DNA of 64,000 nucleotides from Rhizobium sp. BK251. GTDB taxonomy: Bacteria > Pseudomonadota > Alphaproteobacteria > Rhizobiales > Rhizobiaceae. The stretch lies in assembly GCF_004345245.1 (NCBI RefSeq), contig NZ_SLUQ01000005.1:372001-436000 (forward strand), read 5' to 3'. The notes below the pieces were generated by a model that was not told the origin of the DNA, did no database searches, and saw nothing but the letters and a program-made list of their open reading frames with translations. Shown piece by piece: positions 56,596 to 64,000 of this stretch. Position 1 is the first letter of the stretch; each line of letters begins with the position of its first letter. The position numbers were made by a program, and so were the translations under genes.

Positions 56596-56644
56596 TCGAC
56601 CAGGGCGGCAGAGCGTCCGTTCGCAATGCGTCATGCAGACCTGG

Positions 56645-57523
56645 CTAGACGTTCTTCAGCGTGCGTGCCGGCTTGCGCGGTTCGCCGATGCCGCTCCAGA
56701 GGTACCAGAAGACTGCGAGCAGGATGATGACGGCGCCGACGACGGTCGAGGTCGGCGGCGTTTCGGAGAAGGCGAGCCAGACCCACAAGGGCCCGAGGAC
56801 GACATCGAGCAGGCCGATCAGCCCTGCCTCGCTCGATGGAATATAGCGACCACCGGTCATGAAGAGCAGGTAGGCGATACCTGATGTCGTCGCGCCGAAG
56901 ACGGCAAGGACAAGAAGCTCCGTCATGCTGGGCAGTTCATGCGACATCAGCGGAAGGCAGAGGAGCACGCAAAAGCCGGAGCCGAGCGCATTGACCGGCG
57001 CGAGACGCAGGGCGGGGTAGCGCCGGGCCGCAACCAGGAGAATGCTGAAGGTGAGCGTCATCAGGAAGGCTAGGCCATTGCCGGCGAGATCGTCCAGTTT
57101 CGCCCCGAAACCGGCGACAACCAGGACACCGACGAAGGCGATGAGGCTCGCGATGAGAACGCGCTTGCTGATTTTCTCTTTCAGCCAGAGATAGGAGATG
57201 ACGGCTGCGACGAATGGCACGGTGGCATAGATCGCAAGCACGTTCGCCACCGTCGTCAACTTCAACGCACCGATGTAGCCGTACATGGAAATGGCGGCCA
57301 TGAGGCCGAAGAGGGGATAGAAATAAAGCGGCACCTTGCCCGGCACTGCGCTGATTCTCTGCTTTGCGAGAATGATGATCGCGAGCGTCAACCCGCCGAA
57401 GAGCGAACGCCATCCGAGCACGGTCCAGACGTCGAGATCGAGCGCGCGGACGAAGAGCCCGGCCGTGCTCCAGATGAGCGTGGCGATGCCGACAAGTACC
57501 ATACCGTAGGTGCGGGGCTGCAT
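56645..57523 (-). CDS. EamA-type DMT transporter
   Basis: A 292-residue ten-helix metabolite exporter with two EamA repeats. The start M-Q-P-R-T-Y-G-M-V-L-V-G-I-A-T at 57523 leads directly into the first helix; a longer frame to 57790 is hydrophilic and not family-like. Substrate unknown. Convergent with the LysR gene. Confidence 0.87.
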   Translation of the reverse strand: MQPRTYGMVLVGIATLIWSTAGLFVRALDLDVWTVLGWRSLFGGLTLAIIILAKQRISAVPGKVPLYFYPLFGLMAAISMYGYIGALKLTTVANVLAIYATVPFVAAVISYLWLKEKISKRVLIASLIAFVGVLVVAGFGAKLDDLAGNGLAFLMTLTFSILLVAARRYPALRLAPVNALGSGFCVLLCLPLMSHELPSMTELLVLAVFGATTSGIAYLLFMTGGRYIPSSEAGLIGLLDVVLGPLWVWLAFSETPPTSTVVGAVIILLAVFWYLWSGIGEPRKPARTLKNV

Positions 57524-57850
57524 GGAGGATCCGTTGTTTGCGGGTGCGTTCGGCCTTGAGAGTCGATGCCTATCAGATTGCAGCGACTCGCGATTGGTTC
57601 GTTGCGCCACGCTATAGCGTAAACCGACGGGCAGGTCCGTTACGCGGACGCATTGTTCCCCGCGTAGGGAACGGCGCATCCCCAATTTCATGGCCACGCC
57701 CAGAGCATTGCGGCCACGCGGTGTGTCAGCCCCGCGCGGCTCAGGCAACATCTCCTTGCGCTCGTCGACGCACGGAAGGTGACCACTCACTTGACAGGCA
57801 GGCTCGCTTCAGTTACTTAACGTATAAGTTAATTAACTAATGAGTTTATT
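57524..57850. promoter_or_regulatory. Divergent promoter region (EamA / arsR)
   Basis: A 327 bp gene-free gap between two outward-reading genes. The arsR-side part holds a consensus-like promoter and a palindrome (listed separately). Nothing specific is seen for the EamA side. Confidence 0.6.
57791..57838 (+). promoter_or_regulatory. arsR promoter with overlapping operator palindrome
   Basis: TTGACA (57791-57796), 17 bp, then TACTTA (57814-57819) makes a good sigma-70 promoter. The perfect palindrome AGTTAATTAACT (57827-57838) would lie right at the start of transcription, 12 bp before the arsR ATG, a fitting autoregulatory ArsR site. Confidence 0.6.
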
Positions 57851-58195
57851 ATGCACGGCGATACCTTGAGTGCCACTTTCGCGGCCCTGGCCGATCCGAC
57901 GCGGCGGGCAATTCTCGCCCGGCTCACTCTCGGCGAGGCCTCGGTTTCCGAACTGGCGGGGCCCTTCGAGATGTCGCTGGTGGCCGTGTCGAAGCATCTG
58001 AAGGTGCTCGAAACTGCCGGCCTCATCTCGAAGAGCAGGGAAGCGCAATGGCGGCCCTGCCGCTTGGAAACGGCTCCCCTTCGGGGCGTCGACGACTGGC
58101 TCGAGACCTATCGCCGCTTCTGGAGCGAGAGCCTCGACAAGCTCGAGGCCTACGCCGCAAGCCTCAAGAGGAAGGAAGAGAAAGATGCCAAGTGA
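57851..58195 (+). CDS. ArsR-family regulator
   Basis: A 114-residue winged-helix repressor: A-L-A-D-P-T-R-R-A-I-L-A-R-L, V-S-E-L-A, F-E-M-S-L-V-A-V-S-K-H-L-K-V-L-E. It lacks the C-x-C metal site of metal-sensing ArsR proteins and belongs to the subgroup paired with SRPBCC (AHSA1) proteins, whose inducer is unknown. It overlaps the SRPBCC gene by 11 bp. Confidence 0.9.
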   Translation: MHGDTLSATFAALADPTRRAILARLTLGEASVSELAGPFEMSLVAVSKHLKVLETAGLISKSREAQWRPCRLETAPLRGVDDWLETYRRFWSESLDKLEAYAASLKRKEEKDAK

Positions 58196-58667
58196 AATGA
58201 GCGTGGCCGCAGGCAACCGCGAAATCGTCCTGACGCGCGAGATCGATGCACCGCGAGAACTGGTTTTCAGTCTCTGGACGGAGCCCGAGCATCTCCTGAA
58301 GTGGTGGGGACCTCACGATTGTTCAGCGCCGTCCGTTTCCGTCGATCTGCAGGAAGGCGGCGCTTGGAGGAACTGCATCCTCGCACCCGACGGCAAGGAA
58401 TACTGGAGCCACGGCCGGTACATCGAGATCGAGCCGCCAAGGCGCCTGGTCTTTACTTTCGCTTGGGAGAACGAGGCTGGCGAGCCCGAGCATGAGATGC
58501 TGGCGACAGTGGAGCTCGAGGACAAGAATGGCCGCACCCTTCTGACGTTCCGCAAGCGCGAACTGCCTGATGATAAGGAGCTCAAGCTGCAAGCCGGAGG
58601 CTGGGCCGAGGCGCTCGACAAGGTCGCAGCCTATGCCGCAGCAGCGGCAAAGGGGAGGAACGCATGA
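58185..58667 (+). CDS. SRPBCC (AHSA1-like) domain protein
   Basis: A 160-residue START/Bet v1-like ligand-binding fold of the activator-of-Hsp90-like (AHSA1) group: R-E-I-D-A-P-R-E-L-V-F, W-T-E-P-E-H-L-L-K-W-W-G-P and a long C-terminal helix W-A-E-A-L-D-K-V-A-A-Y. Such genes commonly sit in ArsR operons, as here, with overlap on both sides (11 bp with arsR, ATGA with the GFA gene). Ligand unknown. Confidence 0.88.
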   Translation: MPSEMSVAAGNREIVLTREIDAPRELVFSLWTEPEHLLKWWGPHDCSAPSVSVDLQEGGAWRNCILAPDGKEYWSHGRYIEIEPPRRLVFTFAWENEAGEPEHEMLATVELEDKNGRTLLTFRKRELPDDKELKLQAGGWAEALDKVAAYAAAAAKGRNA

Positions 58668-59065
58668 AGAAGACCTATCACGGAAGCTGCCATTGCGGCG
58701 CCGTTGCCTACGAAACCGAGCTCGACCTGTCGGCAGGCACGTTCCGCTGCAACTGCTCGATCTGCAGGAAGAAGCGGAACTGGCTCGCAGTTGCAGCACC
58801 GGAGGACTTCCGCCTCATTTCGGGGAAAGACATGCTCGGCGAATATCAGTTCGCCTCGCACAAGCTGCATCACCTCTTCTGCAGGCAATGCGGCGTCAAT
58901 TCCTACGCATGGGGAGAGAACGAGGCAATCGGCACATTCTATGCCGTCGCCGTCAATTGCCTCGACAATGCGACGCCCCAGGAACTGATCGCGTCACCAA
59001 TCGCCTTCATCGACGGTCTCCACGACAGCTACGATACCGCGCCGGAGGAAACGCGGCATCTCTGA
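58664..59065 (+). CDS. GFA-family zinc protein
   Basis: A 133-residue protein of the glutathione-dependent formaldehyde-activating (GFA/CENP-V) fold. Zinc ligands: G-S-C-H-C-G-A-V, C-N-C-S-I-C, and F-C-R-Q-C-G-V. The family's named activity is doubtful in many members, so the role stays open. It ends the arsR operon and converges on the urocanase gene 13 bp away. Confidence 0.85.
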   Translation: MKKTYHGSCHCGAVAYETELDLSAGTFRCNCSICRKKRNWLAVAAPEDFRLISGKDMLGEYQFASHKLHHLFCRQCGVNSYAWGENEAIGTFYAVAVNCLDNATPQELIASPIAFIDGLHDSYDTAPEETRHL

Positions 59066-59078
59066 TGTGCGCCTCCTT

Positions 59079-60740
59079 TCAACCGAGCCGGATATAGGGC
59101 ACGGCCTTTTTCTCCACCTCGTCCAGGGCTTCGTCGTATCCGGCATCCGCATAGCGCATGACGCCGAGCGCGGTGTCGTTGGTGAGCGCGTGGTCGAGGC
59201 GCTCGTCGGCCGCCGGCGTGCCGTCGGCGACGACCGTCACGCCGCAGCTCGTCATGTAGCCCGAATAACCGCCCCCGCCGGAATGGACGACAACGAGGTC
59301 GGCCATCGAGGAGCAGAGCATCATCGCATCGATGAGCGGCCAATCGGCGATCGCGTCGGAACCGTCCTTCATGCGCTCGGTCATGATATTCGGATGCGCC
59401 ATGGCGCCGGCATCGAGATGGTCGCGGGAGAAGGCGACTGGACCCTTGAGCTCGCCGCTGGCGACCATTTCGTTGACCCGGCGGGCAAGTGCGGTGCGCT
59501 CGCCATGGCCGAGCCAGGCGATACGCGCGGGCAGCCCCTCGAAGGGGACGTACTCGCGGGCGAGGCGGACCCAGTTGGTGATGATCTTGTTTTCCGGGAA
59601 CATCTCGAGAAGCAGATCGTCGATGCGCGCAATGTCGCTTTCCTCGCCGGAGAGCGCCATCCAGCGGAACGGGCCGATTGCGCGCGCAAAGAGCGGCCTC
59701 AGGTAAGCCTCGGTGAAGATCGGGATGTCGAAGGCATTGGCGACGCCGCCCTCCTTCGCCTGCGTGCGGATCAGGTTGCCGTTGTCGAAGACTTCGGAAC
59801 CCTTTTTCTGGAATTCCAGCATCGCCCTGACATGCTCGACGATCGAGGCGCGGCTTGCGGCCATCAACTGCCCCTGTCCGTCCTCGCGCAGGCTCTTCAC
59901 CTCGGTGAGGCTCATTCCCTTCGGCACGTAGCCGTAGACCAGATCATGGGCCGAAGTCTGGTCTGTGACGATATCCGGCACGATGCCGCGACGGGCAATT
60001 TCCGGATAGATCTCAGCCGCATTGCCGACGAGGCCGACGGAAAGTGCGCGTCTCGCCTTTACCGCCACATCGATCATCGCGAGTGCGGCATCGAGATTGG
60101 GCGCAATCTCCTGCAGATAGCCGATCTCCTGGCGCTTGCGCGCGCGTTCGGGATCGATGTCGATGCAGAGGATGGCGGCACCCGCCATGCGGCCGGCAAG
60201 CGGCTGCGACCCGCCCATGCCGCCCAGCCCGGCGGTCAGCACGAAACGGCCGGCGAGGTCGCCGCCGAAGCGTCGCTCCGCGATCCGCATGAAGATCTCG
60301 TAGGTACCCTGGATGACGCCCTGGCTGCCGATATATTGCCAGGCGCCGGCCGTCAGCCCGCCCCAGCAGATGAGCCCCTTGCGCTGCAGCTCGTAGAAGA
60401 CCTCGGCCTTTGCCCATTGGCCGACGATGTTGCAGTTCGCCATGATGACCAGCGGCGCTTTCGCATGCGTCCTCACAAGGCCGATCGGCTTGCCGGACTG
60501 GATGAGCAAGGTCTGGTCCTCGTCCATCTCGGTCAGCGCCTTGACGATGCCCTTATGCGCCGCCCAATTTCGCGCCGCCTTGCCGAGCGCAGCGTAGACG
60601 ATGAGATTGTCGGGATCCTCTCCGACTGACAGCACGTTTTCGAGAAGCCTCAGCAACGCTTCCTGACGCCAGCCCTTGGCGCGCAATTCGGGCCCGCCGG
60701 GAATCGGGAATTTCGGATGGCGTGGATTGGGCTTCGGCAT
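59079..60740 (-). CDS. Urocanase-family hydratase
   Basis: A 553-residue NAD-dependent urocanase homologue. It has G-K-P-I-G-L-V-R-T-H, A-N-C-N-I-V-G-Q-W, G-G-L-T-A-G-A-W-Q-Y-I-G-S-Q-G-V-I-Q-G-T-Y-E in outline, G-L-G-G-M-G-G-S-Q-P-L-A-G (NAD site) and the late S-G-G-G-G-Y-S-G-Y. It is not next to hutH or other hut genes but closes a hydantoin-type operon with DUF917, so a modified urocanate (for example thiourocanate) is the likelier substrate. ATG at 60740 is chosen because GAGGAA precedes it; 60755 is an alternative. Confidence 0.82.
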   Translation of the reverse strand: MPKPNPRHPKFPIPGGPELRAKGWRQEALLRLLENVLSVGEDPDNLIVYAALGKAARNWAAHKGIVKALTEMDEDQTLLIQSGKPIGLVRTHAKAPLVIMANCNIVGQWAKAEVFYELQRKGLICWGGLTAGAWQYIGSQGVIQGTYEIFMRIAERRFGGDLAGRFVLTAGLGGMGGSQPLAGRMAGAAILCIDIDPERARKRQEIGYLQEIAPNLDAALAMIDVAVKARRALSVGLVGNAAEIYPEIARRGIVPDIVTDQTSAHDLVYGYVPKGMSLTEVKSLREDGQGQLMAASRASIVEHVRAMLEFQKKGSEVFDNGNLIRTQAKEGGVANAFDIPIFTEAYLRPLFARAIGPFRWMALSGEESDIARIDDLLLEMFPENKIITNWVRLAREYVPFEGLPARIAWLGHGERTALARRVNEMVASGELKGPVAFSRDHLDAGAMAHPNIMTERMKDGSDAIADWPLIDAMMLCSSMADLVVVHSGGGGYSGYMTSCGVTVVADGTPAADERLDHALTNDTALGVMRYADAGYDEALDEVEKKAVPYIRLG

Positions 60741-60791
60741 CTCGGATTTCCTCATCGTTTCGCTTTCGGCGCCTGTGTGGCGCCGCTTCAT

Positions 60792-61120
60792 TCACTTCGA
60801 CGGCAGCGACTCTACAAAGGCGAGCGCGGCATCCAACAGCCGGCGCCGCAGGGCATCATCGCCATAGACGTCGGCATTGGCGCGCACCCAGCCCGGCATG
60901 GCGCGCTCGCCGGCAAGCATCTGGCTCACGCCGGAAAGCGCCAGCGCCCAGCCATCATTGCCCTTGCCGAGCCGGACCAGCATGCCGTCCTCGCGGGCTC
61001 CGCAAAGCAGGTTGCCGTTCAGCATGAGCGAGGCCACCGAACATGGATTTCTCCGCGAGGCCCGGTCTAGCGCCGAGTTCGTCACGCAGGAGTTCTTCAA
61101 GTCCGGTGTCGCGCGCCATG
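60792..61120 (-). pseudogene. TfoX-like gene with a frameshift
   Basis: From ATG 61120 the frame reads M-A-R-D-T-G-L-E-E-L-L and E-K-S-M-F-G-G-L-A, the start of a TfoX/Sxy N-terminal domain. At about 61030-61036 the frame breaks and the protein continues in another frame as M-L-N-G-N-L-L-C-G, L-V-R-L-G-K-G, M-P-G-W-V-R and A-L-A-F-V-E-S-L-P, ending at 60792 in full agreement with the family. The join looks like a 2-base loss (or a one-base gain). It begins three bases after the DUF917 stop. It could be a real mutation or a sequencing error. Confidence 0.75.
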
Positions 61121-61123
61121 GCC

Positions 61124-62221
61124 TCAGGCCTTCGCCTCCAGAGCGTAACGCATGATCTCTATGCCCATAGCCTTCTCGACGGACGGATAGACGGTGGGGT
61201 CGAGAACGCTTGCCGAGAGGGGAATGATCTCCTTCGGCACATGCAGGATGAAGACGTGCATACCCTCCTGCAATTGCCCGACGCTCAGCGGCTCACCCTC
61301 CGGCGAGAGCGTGGTGATGACCGAAGGAAATGTCGCCACGCGCTTACCATCCGCATCGTCGACTGCCATGTATTCGTTCATGACATGCAGCATCACTGCC
61401 TTCTCGCCCTTGCCGACCGTGAGGCTGCCGATGTCGAAGGCTTCCTTGGTATAGACCACGTCCTTCCTGCTGATAGTGCCTTCGGAGAGGATGTGGCCGC
61501 CAGTCGCCTTGCAGATCGCATCGATCACCGCGGAACCGCCCTTCTTCTCGGCGGCGATGATGGCCTCGCCGAGATCGAGCGCGAGCGAGATACCGCCGAG
61601 CGCGGCATTGCGGCGGACATAGGAGGCGCGCAGCGGGTTGCGGCAGCTCGCGATGAAGCCGCCAGACTGGTCGGCCGCAGCGCGAAGAATCGGAGAAACC
61701 TTTGCGGTCGCGCCCTTCACGACCAGCTCGATATAGCGGTTTTCGGCGCGATTGCCGCCGACCGCCGTCTGGATCATCTGGTCAGGCGAGCCGGCCATGC
61801 CGATCGAGCCCATGTCGCCGGTCGGATGCGCGCGGATGTCGCCGACGGCATCGACAACCTTCGTGCCGAGGATGGCGGAGGGAAGCCAGCCATTCAGCGT
61901 GGACGATCTTCCATTCTGGCCGATGATCAGGCCGGTGAGTTTTTCGCCAAGCGCTTCCTGCAGCAATTGTACGGACTTGACGTAGTCGATGCCCTGCATT
62001 TCCCAGGGCGTCGTGGAAGCCGGCGCGCCGATCGCCGCCGCCGTCGCGATCCAGTCCTGGTCATCGAGCTCGTCGATTGAGACAAGCTCGGGCTTGCCGA
62101 TGCCGACCGCTGCATAGCCGAGCATGCGGCCATGATCGGCCCAGCCACCGCCGCCGGCGGCATAGACCGAGCCGCCCTTCACCGCGGCTTCGACGTCCTT
62201 CTCAACGAGTATGCGTCCCAT
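61124..62221 (-). CDS. DUF917 protein (thiohydantoin desulfurase family)
   Basis: A 365-residue protein of the DUF917 family, whose studied members include an S-methyl-thiohydantoin desulfurase. Family strings: G-G-S-V-Y-A-A-G-G-G-G-W near the start, D-A-V-G-D-I-R-A-H-P-T-G and G-S-I-G-M. ATG at 62221 overlaps the stop of the Zn hydrolase by one base (TGATG) and has GAGGAGAAGG upstream; the 13-codon extension to 62260 is unlikely. It probably turns a thio- or methyl-substituted imidazolone/hydantoin into the hydantoin for the next enzymes. Confidence 0.82.
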   Translation of the reverse strand: MGRILVEKDVEAAVKGGSVYAAGGGGWADHGRMLGYAAVGIGKPELVSIDELDDQDWIATAAAIGAPASTTPWEMQGIDYVKSVQLLQEALGEKLTGLIIGQNGRSSTLNGWLPSAILGTKVVDAVGDIRAHPTGDMGSIGMAGSPDQMIQTAVGGNRAENRYIELVVKGATAKVSPILRAAADQSGGFIASCRNPLRASYVRRNAALGGISLALDLGEAIIAAEKKGGSAVIDAICKATGGHILSEGTISRKDVVYTKEAFDIGSLTVGKGEKAVMLHVMNEYMAVDDADGKRVATFPSVITTLSPEGEPLSVGQLQEGMHVFILHVPKEIIPLSASVLDPTVYPSVEKAMGIEIMRYALEAKA

Positions 62222-63483
62222 CAAGCCTTCTCCTCGTTCAATCCCTTGTCCATCTCGCAAACCGCCTCGAACAGCACGGCGGCGCCGAGCGCGATGTCGT
62301 CATTCTCGGCCCATTCGTCGGCGGAGTGGCTGCGGCCATCCTTGCAGGGCACAAAAATCATGGCGGCAGGTGCGACCTTGGCGATCCAGGCCGTGTCGTG
62401 GCCGGCGCCGGAGGCCATGCGGCGATGCTTGGCGCCCACGCGATCGGCTGCATGCTCCAGGATTGTCAGCAGCCTCGGATCGCCCGGCGTCGGGTGATTG
62501 TCGGAGACGCGATTGGGCGGGGCGATCACCACATCGTAAGCGGCTGCCAACTTTTCAACATGGCCGTCGAGCCATCGGCAAAAGGCTTCCATGTCGGCCC
62601 GTATCTCCGCCCGTCCGTCGATCAAAAGCACGACTTTCGAGGGCACGACGTTGGCGGCATTGGGCTCCATGCGGAATTCGCCGACGGTCGCGGCGAAATG
62701 GCCGGGCGTGCGCGCCAGCTCCGCCGCGGCATTGCGGATATCGAGTACCAGCTGGGACGCGGCGACCAAGGCGTCCGATCGGCTCTCCATCGGCGTTGTA
62801 CCGGCATGATCGGCACGGCCTTCGACGGTGATCTCGACGCGCGTGATGCCTGCGATCGCGGTCACGACGCCGACATCCTCCTTGTTGGCCTCAAGGACCG
62901 GCCCCTGCTCGATATGCAGTTCGAGAAAGCCTTTTATGTCCGGCCGCTTCTGCGCAAGCAGTGTTGCCGGGTCGCCGCCGACCTCGGCAATGCCCTGGGC
63001 AAGACTGCGCTCGCCGCTGAGGCGGGTGAGCCAGGCTTCCGGCAATTGTCCGGTCATGCCGCGGCTGCCGATGCAGGAAACGCCGAAGATGCTGACCTCC
63101 TCTGCGAGGAAATCGACGATCTCAAGATCATGGTCGAGCTCTATATTCTGGTCTTTCAGCGCACGCGCCACTTCCAGCGCTGAAATCACGCCGGCAATGC
63201 CATCGAAGCGTCCGCCGTCGGGAACGGTGTCGGAGTGCGAGCCGACCATGATCGTTCCCGCATCCGGTCTCCGACCCTTGCGAAGCCCGATCAGGTTGCC
63301 ACCGGCGTCGATGCGCGTTTCGAGTCCGGCTGCCTTCATGCGGCTCTCGATATAGGCCCTGCCTGCAAGGAAGAGCGGCGAGAAGGCGCGCCGCGTCCAG
63401 GGATGGTCCGGCTCGGTGATGCGGGCGAGTGCATCGATATCCTCGGCGATCCTGTCGGCCTTGACCGGGAGGTTGCGGCTCAT
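62221..63483 (-). CDS. N-carbamoyl-amino-acid hydrolase-type Zn enzyme
   Basis: M20-family amidohydrolase, 420 residues, of the N-carbamoyl-L-amino-acid hydrolase/allantoate amidohydrolase kind. Metal ligands: G-S-H-S-D-T-V-P-D-G-G-R-F-D-G (His, Asp), F-L-A-E-E-V-S-I-F-G (Glu pair), E-L-H-I-E-Q-G-P-V-L-E (His) and the late H-S-A-D-E. In this operon it would open N-carbamoyl-glutamate or a relative to the free amino acid, carbon dioxide and ammonia. ATGA overlap with the amidohydrolase gene upstream, TGATG with DUF917 downstream. Confidence 0.85.
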   Translation of the reverse strand: MSRNLPVKADRIAEDIDALARITEPDHPWTRRAFSPLFLAGRAYIESRMKAAGLETRIDAGGNLIGLRKGRRPDAGTIMVGSHSDTVPDGGRFDGIAGVISALEVARALKDQNIELDHDLEIVDFLAEEVSIFGVSCIGSRGMTGQLPEAWLTRLSGERSLAQGIAEVGGDPATLLAQKRPDIKGFLELHIEQGPVLEANKEDVGVVTAIAGITRVEITVEGRADHAGTTPMESRSDALVAASQLVLDIRNAAAELARTPGHFAATVGEFRMEPNAANVVPSKVVLLIDGRAEIRADMEAFCRWLDGHVEKLAAAYDVVIAPPNRVSDNHPTPGDPRLLTILEHAADRVGAKHRRMASGAGHDTAWIAKVAPAAMIFVPCKDGRSHSADEWAENDDIALGAAVLFEAVCEMDKGLNEEKA

Positions 63484-64000
63484 GCGCGTTCTCCGGCAAT
63501 GACCTGCCGCGGCAGCGGACGCTGGAAGCGACCGGTGCCCGGTTCGGCGAGCACCTTCGACCCGTCAAAGACGAGTTCGCCGCGGAGATAGGTAGCAGCC
63601 ACCTTCCACGGCAATTTGATCCCGTTGTAAGGGCTCCAGCTAACGACGTTGTTGCCGCTTGCAGCGGCATCATAGACGGTTTCCTCCGGCGTCAGCACGA
63701 CGATATCGGCGTCCTTGCCGGGTTCGAGAGCGCCTTTCGAGTGCTCCAGTCGGAAATGCTTAGCCGGGTTAGCGGCCATCAACCGAGCCGCCCAGGTGAG
63801 CGGAATGCCACGTTCGAGCGCACCCTTGACGAAGAGCGGAACCATGACTTCCAGCCCCGGCACCCCGGAAGCATTGGCCAGCATGTCCGGATTGGTCTTG
63901 CGGTTCTCGGACCAGCTGACATGATCGGTCGAGACCAGCCAGACCTTGCCTTCACTGACCTTGCGCCACAGCGTTTCCACTTCCGCGCGTGGCCGGATCG
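63480..64000 (-). CDS. Hydantoinase/dihydropyrimidinase-type amidohydrolase (partial)
   Basis: C-terminal 170 or so residues of a cyclic amidohydrolase; the gene runs off the right edge of the window. L-V-S-T-D-H-V-S-W contains the metal-binding Asp of the family, and N-P-A-K-H-F-R-L, G-A-L-E-P-G-K-D-A-D-I-V-V and W-S-P-Y-N-G are typical of hydantoinases, allantoinases and dihydropyrimidinases. It would open a hydantoin ring to the N-carbamoyl acid used by the next enzyme. Its stop overlaps the Zn-hydrolase start (ATGA). Confidence 0.85.
   Translation of the reverse strand, partial: IRPRAEVETLWRKVSEGKVWLVSTDHVSWSENRKTNPDMLANASGVPGLEVMVPLFVKGALERGIPLTWAARLMAANPAKHFRLEHSKGALEPGKDADIVVLTPEETVYDAAASGNNVVSWSPYNGIKLPWKVAATYLRGELVFDGSKVLAEPGTGRFQRPLPRQVIAGERA

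Noticed and set aside
59067..60629. A 520-codon plus-strand ORF opposite the urocanase gene
   Set aside because: It mirrors a clearly real gene, has no family features and its composition is that of a high-G+C antisense frame.

Overview
This window is a piece of a Rhizobiaceae-type alphaproteobacterial chromosome (Sinorhizobium/Ensifer, Rhizobium, Shinella or a close relative). The support is the gene content and order: a phospholipid N-methyltransferase of the rhizobial PmtA type next to dnaN, followed by rsmI, yraN, gshB and comM, with an alphaproteobacterial RsmB and high G+C coding sequence on both strands. The genus cannot be fixed from the sequence alone.

Region by region: 0.2-14.3 kb is housekeeping (tetA-like exporter, rsmB, an RlpA-like lipoprotein, a YeeZ-like reductase, queG, gst, uppP, an NDUFA9-like protein, pyrF, a degenerate histidine phosphatase, pmtA, dnaN, rsmI, yraN). 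14.4-19.7 kb is a ugpBAEC glycerol-3-phosphate importer operon headed by a three-repeat PHO box and ending in a translationally coupled endonuclease/exonuclease/phosphatase-family enzyme. A cupin gene, gshB and the 5' part of comM follow.

22,159-40,885 is an 18.7 kb integrative mobilizable element inserted into comM just before its Walker A codons. It splits a 510-codon gene cleanly, leaving an 8 bp direct repeat at each end. A large serine recombinase sits at the right end, and the reconstructed attP has perfect 12 bp inverted arms around a central CT. From left to right the element carries a type I restriction-modification operon (hsdM-hsdS-abi-like-hsdR, minus strand), a putative oriT region, a plus-strand operon of six genes joined by five successive ATGA overlaps (MobV/Pre-type relaxase, unknown, DotA/TraY-like membrane protein, small membrane protein, two exported proteins), a minus-strand set of small unknown genes, a replication initiator of the plasmid replicase type with a strong inverted repeat directly behind its stop codon, and the recombinase. 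No complete type IV secretion system is present, so the element is probably mobilized by a helper. The lone DotA/TraY homologue suggests it may modify that helper's transfer channel, and this is the most interesting system in the window.

41.8-59.1 kb returns to the chromosome: VOC protein, cysK, LysE and EamA exporters, Lrp regulator, GNAT, dut, prfC, a DUF2721 protein, otsBA (trehalose), a class II glutamine amidotransferase, coaBC, two SDRs with a divergent LysR gene, another EamA exporter, and an ArsR-SRPBCC-GFA operon.

59.1-64.0 kb is a tightly coupled minus-strand catabolic operon running in from beyond the right edge: hydantoinase-type amidohydrolase, N-carbamoyl-amino-acid hydrolase-type Zn peptidase, DUF917 (thiohydantoin desulfurase family), a frameshifted TfoX-like gene and a urocanase homologue. 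These are the families expected for breakdown of a modified urocanate such as thiourocanate from ergothioneine, through a hydantoin, to glutamate.
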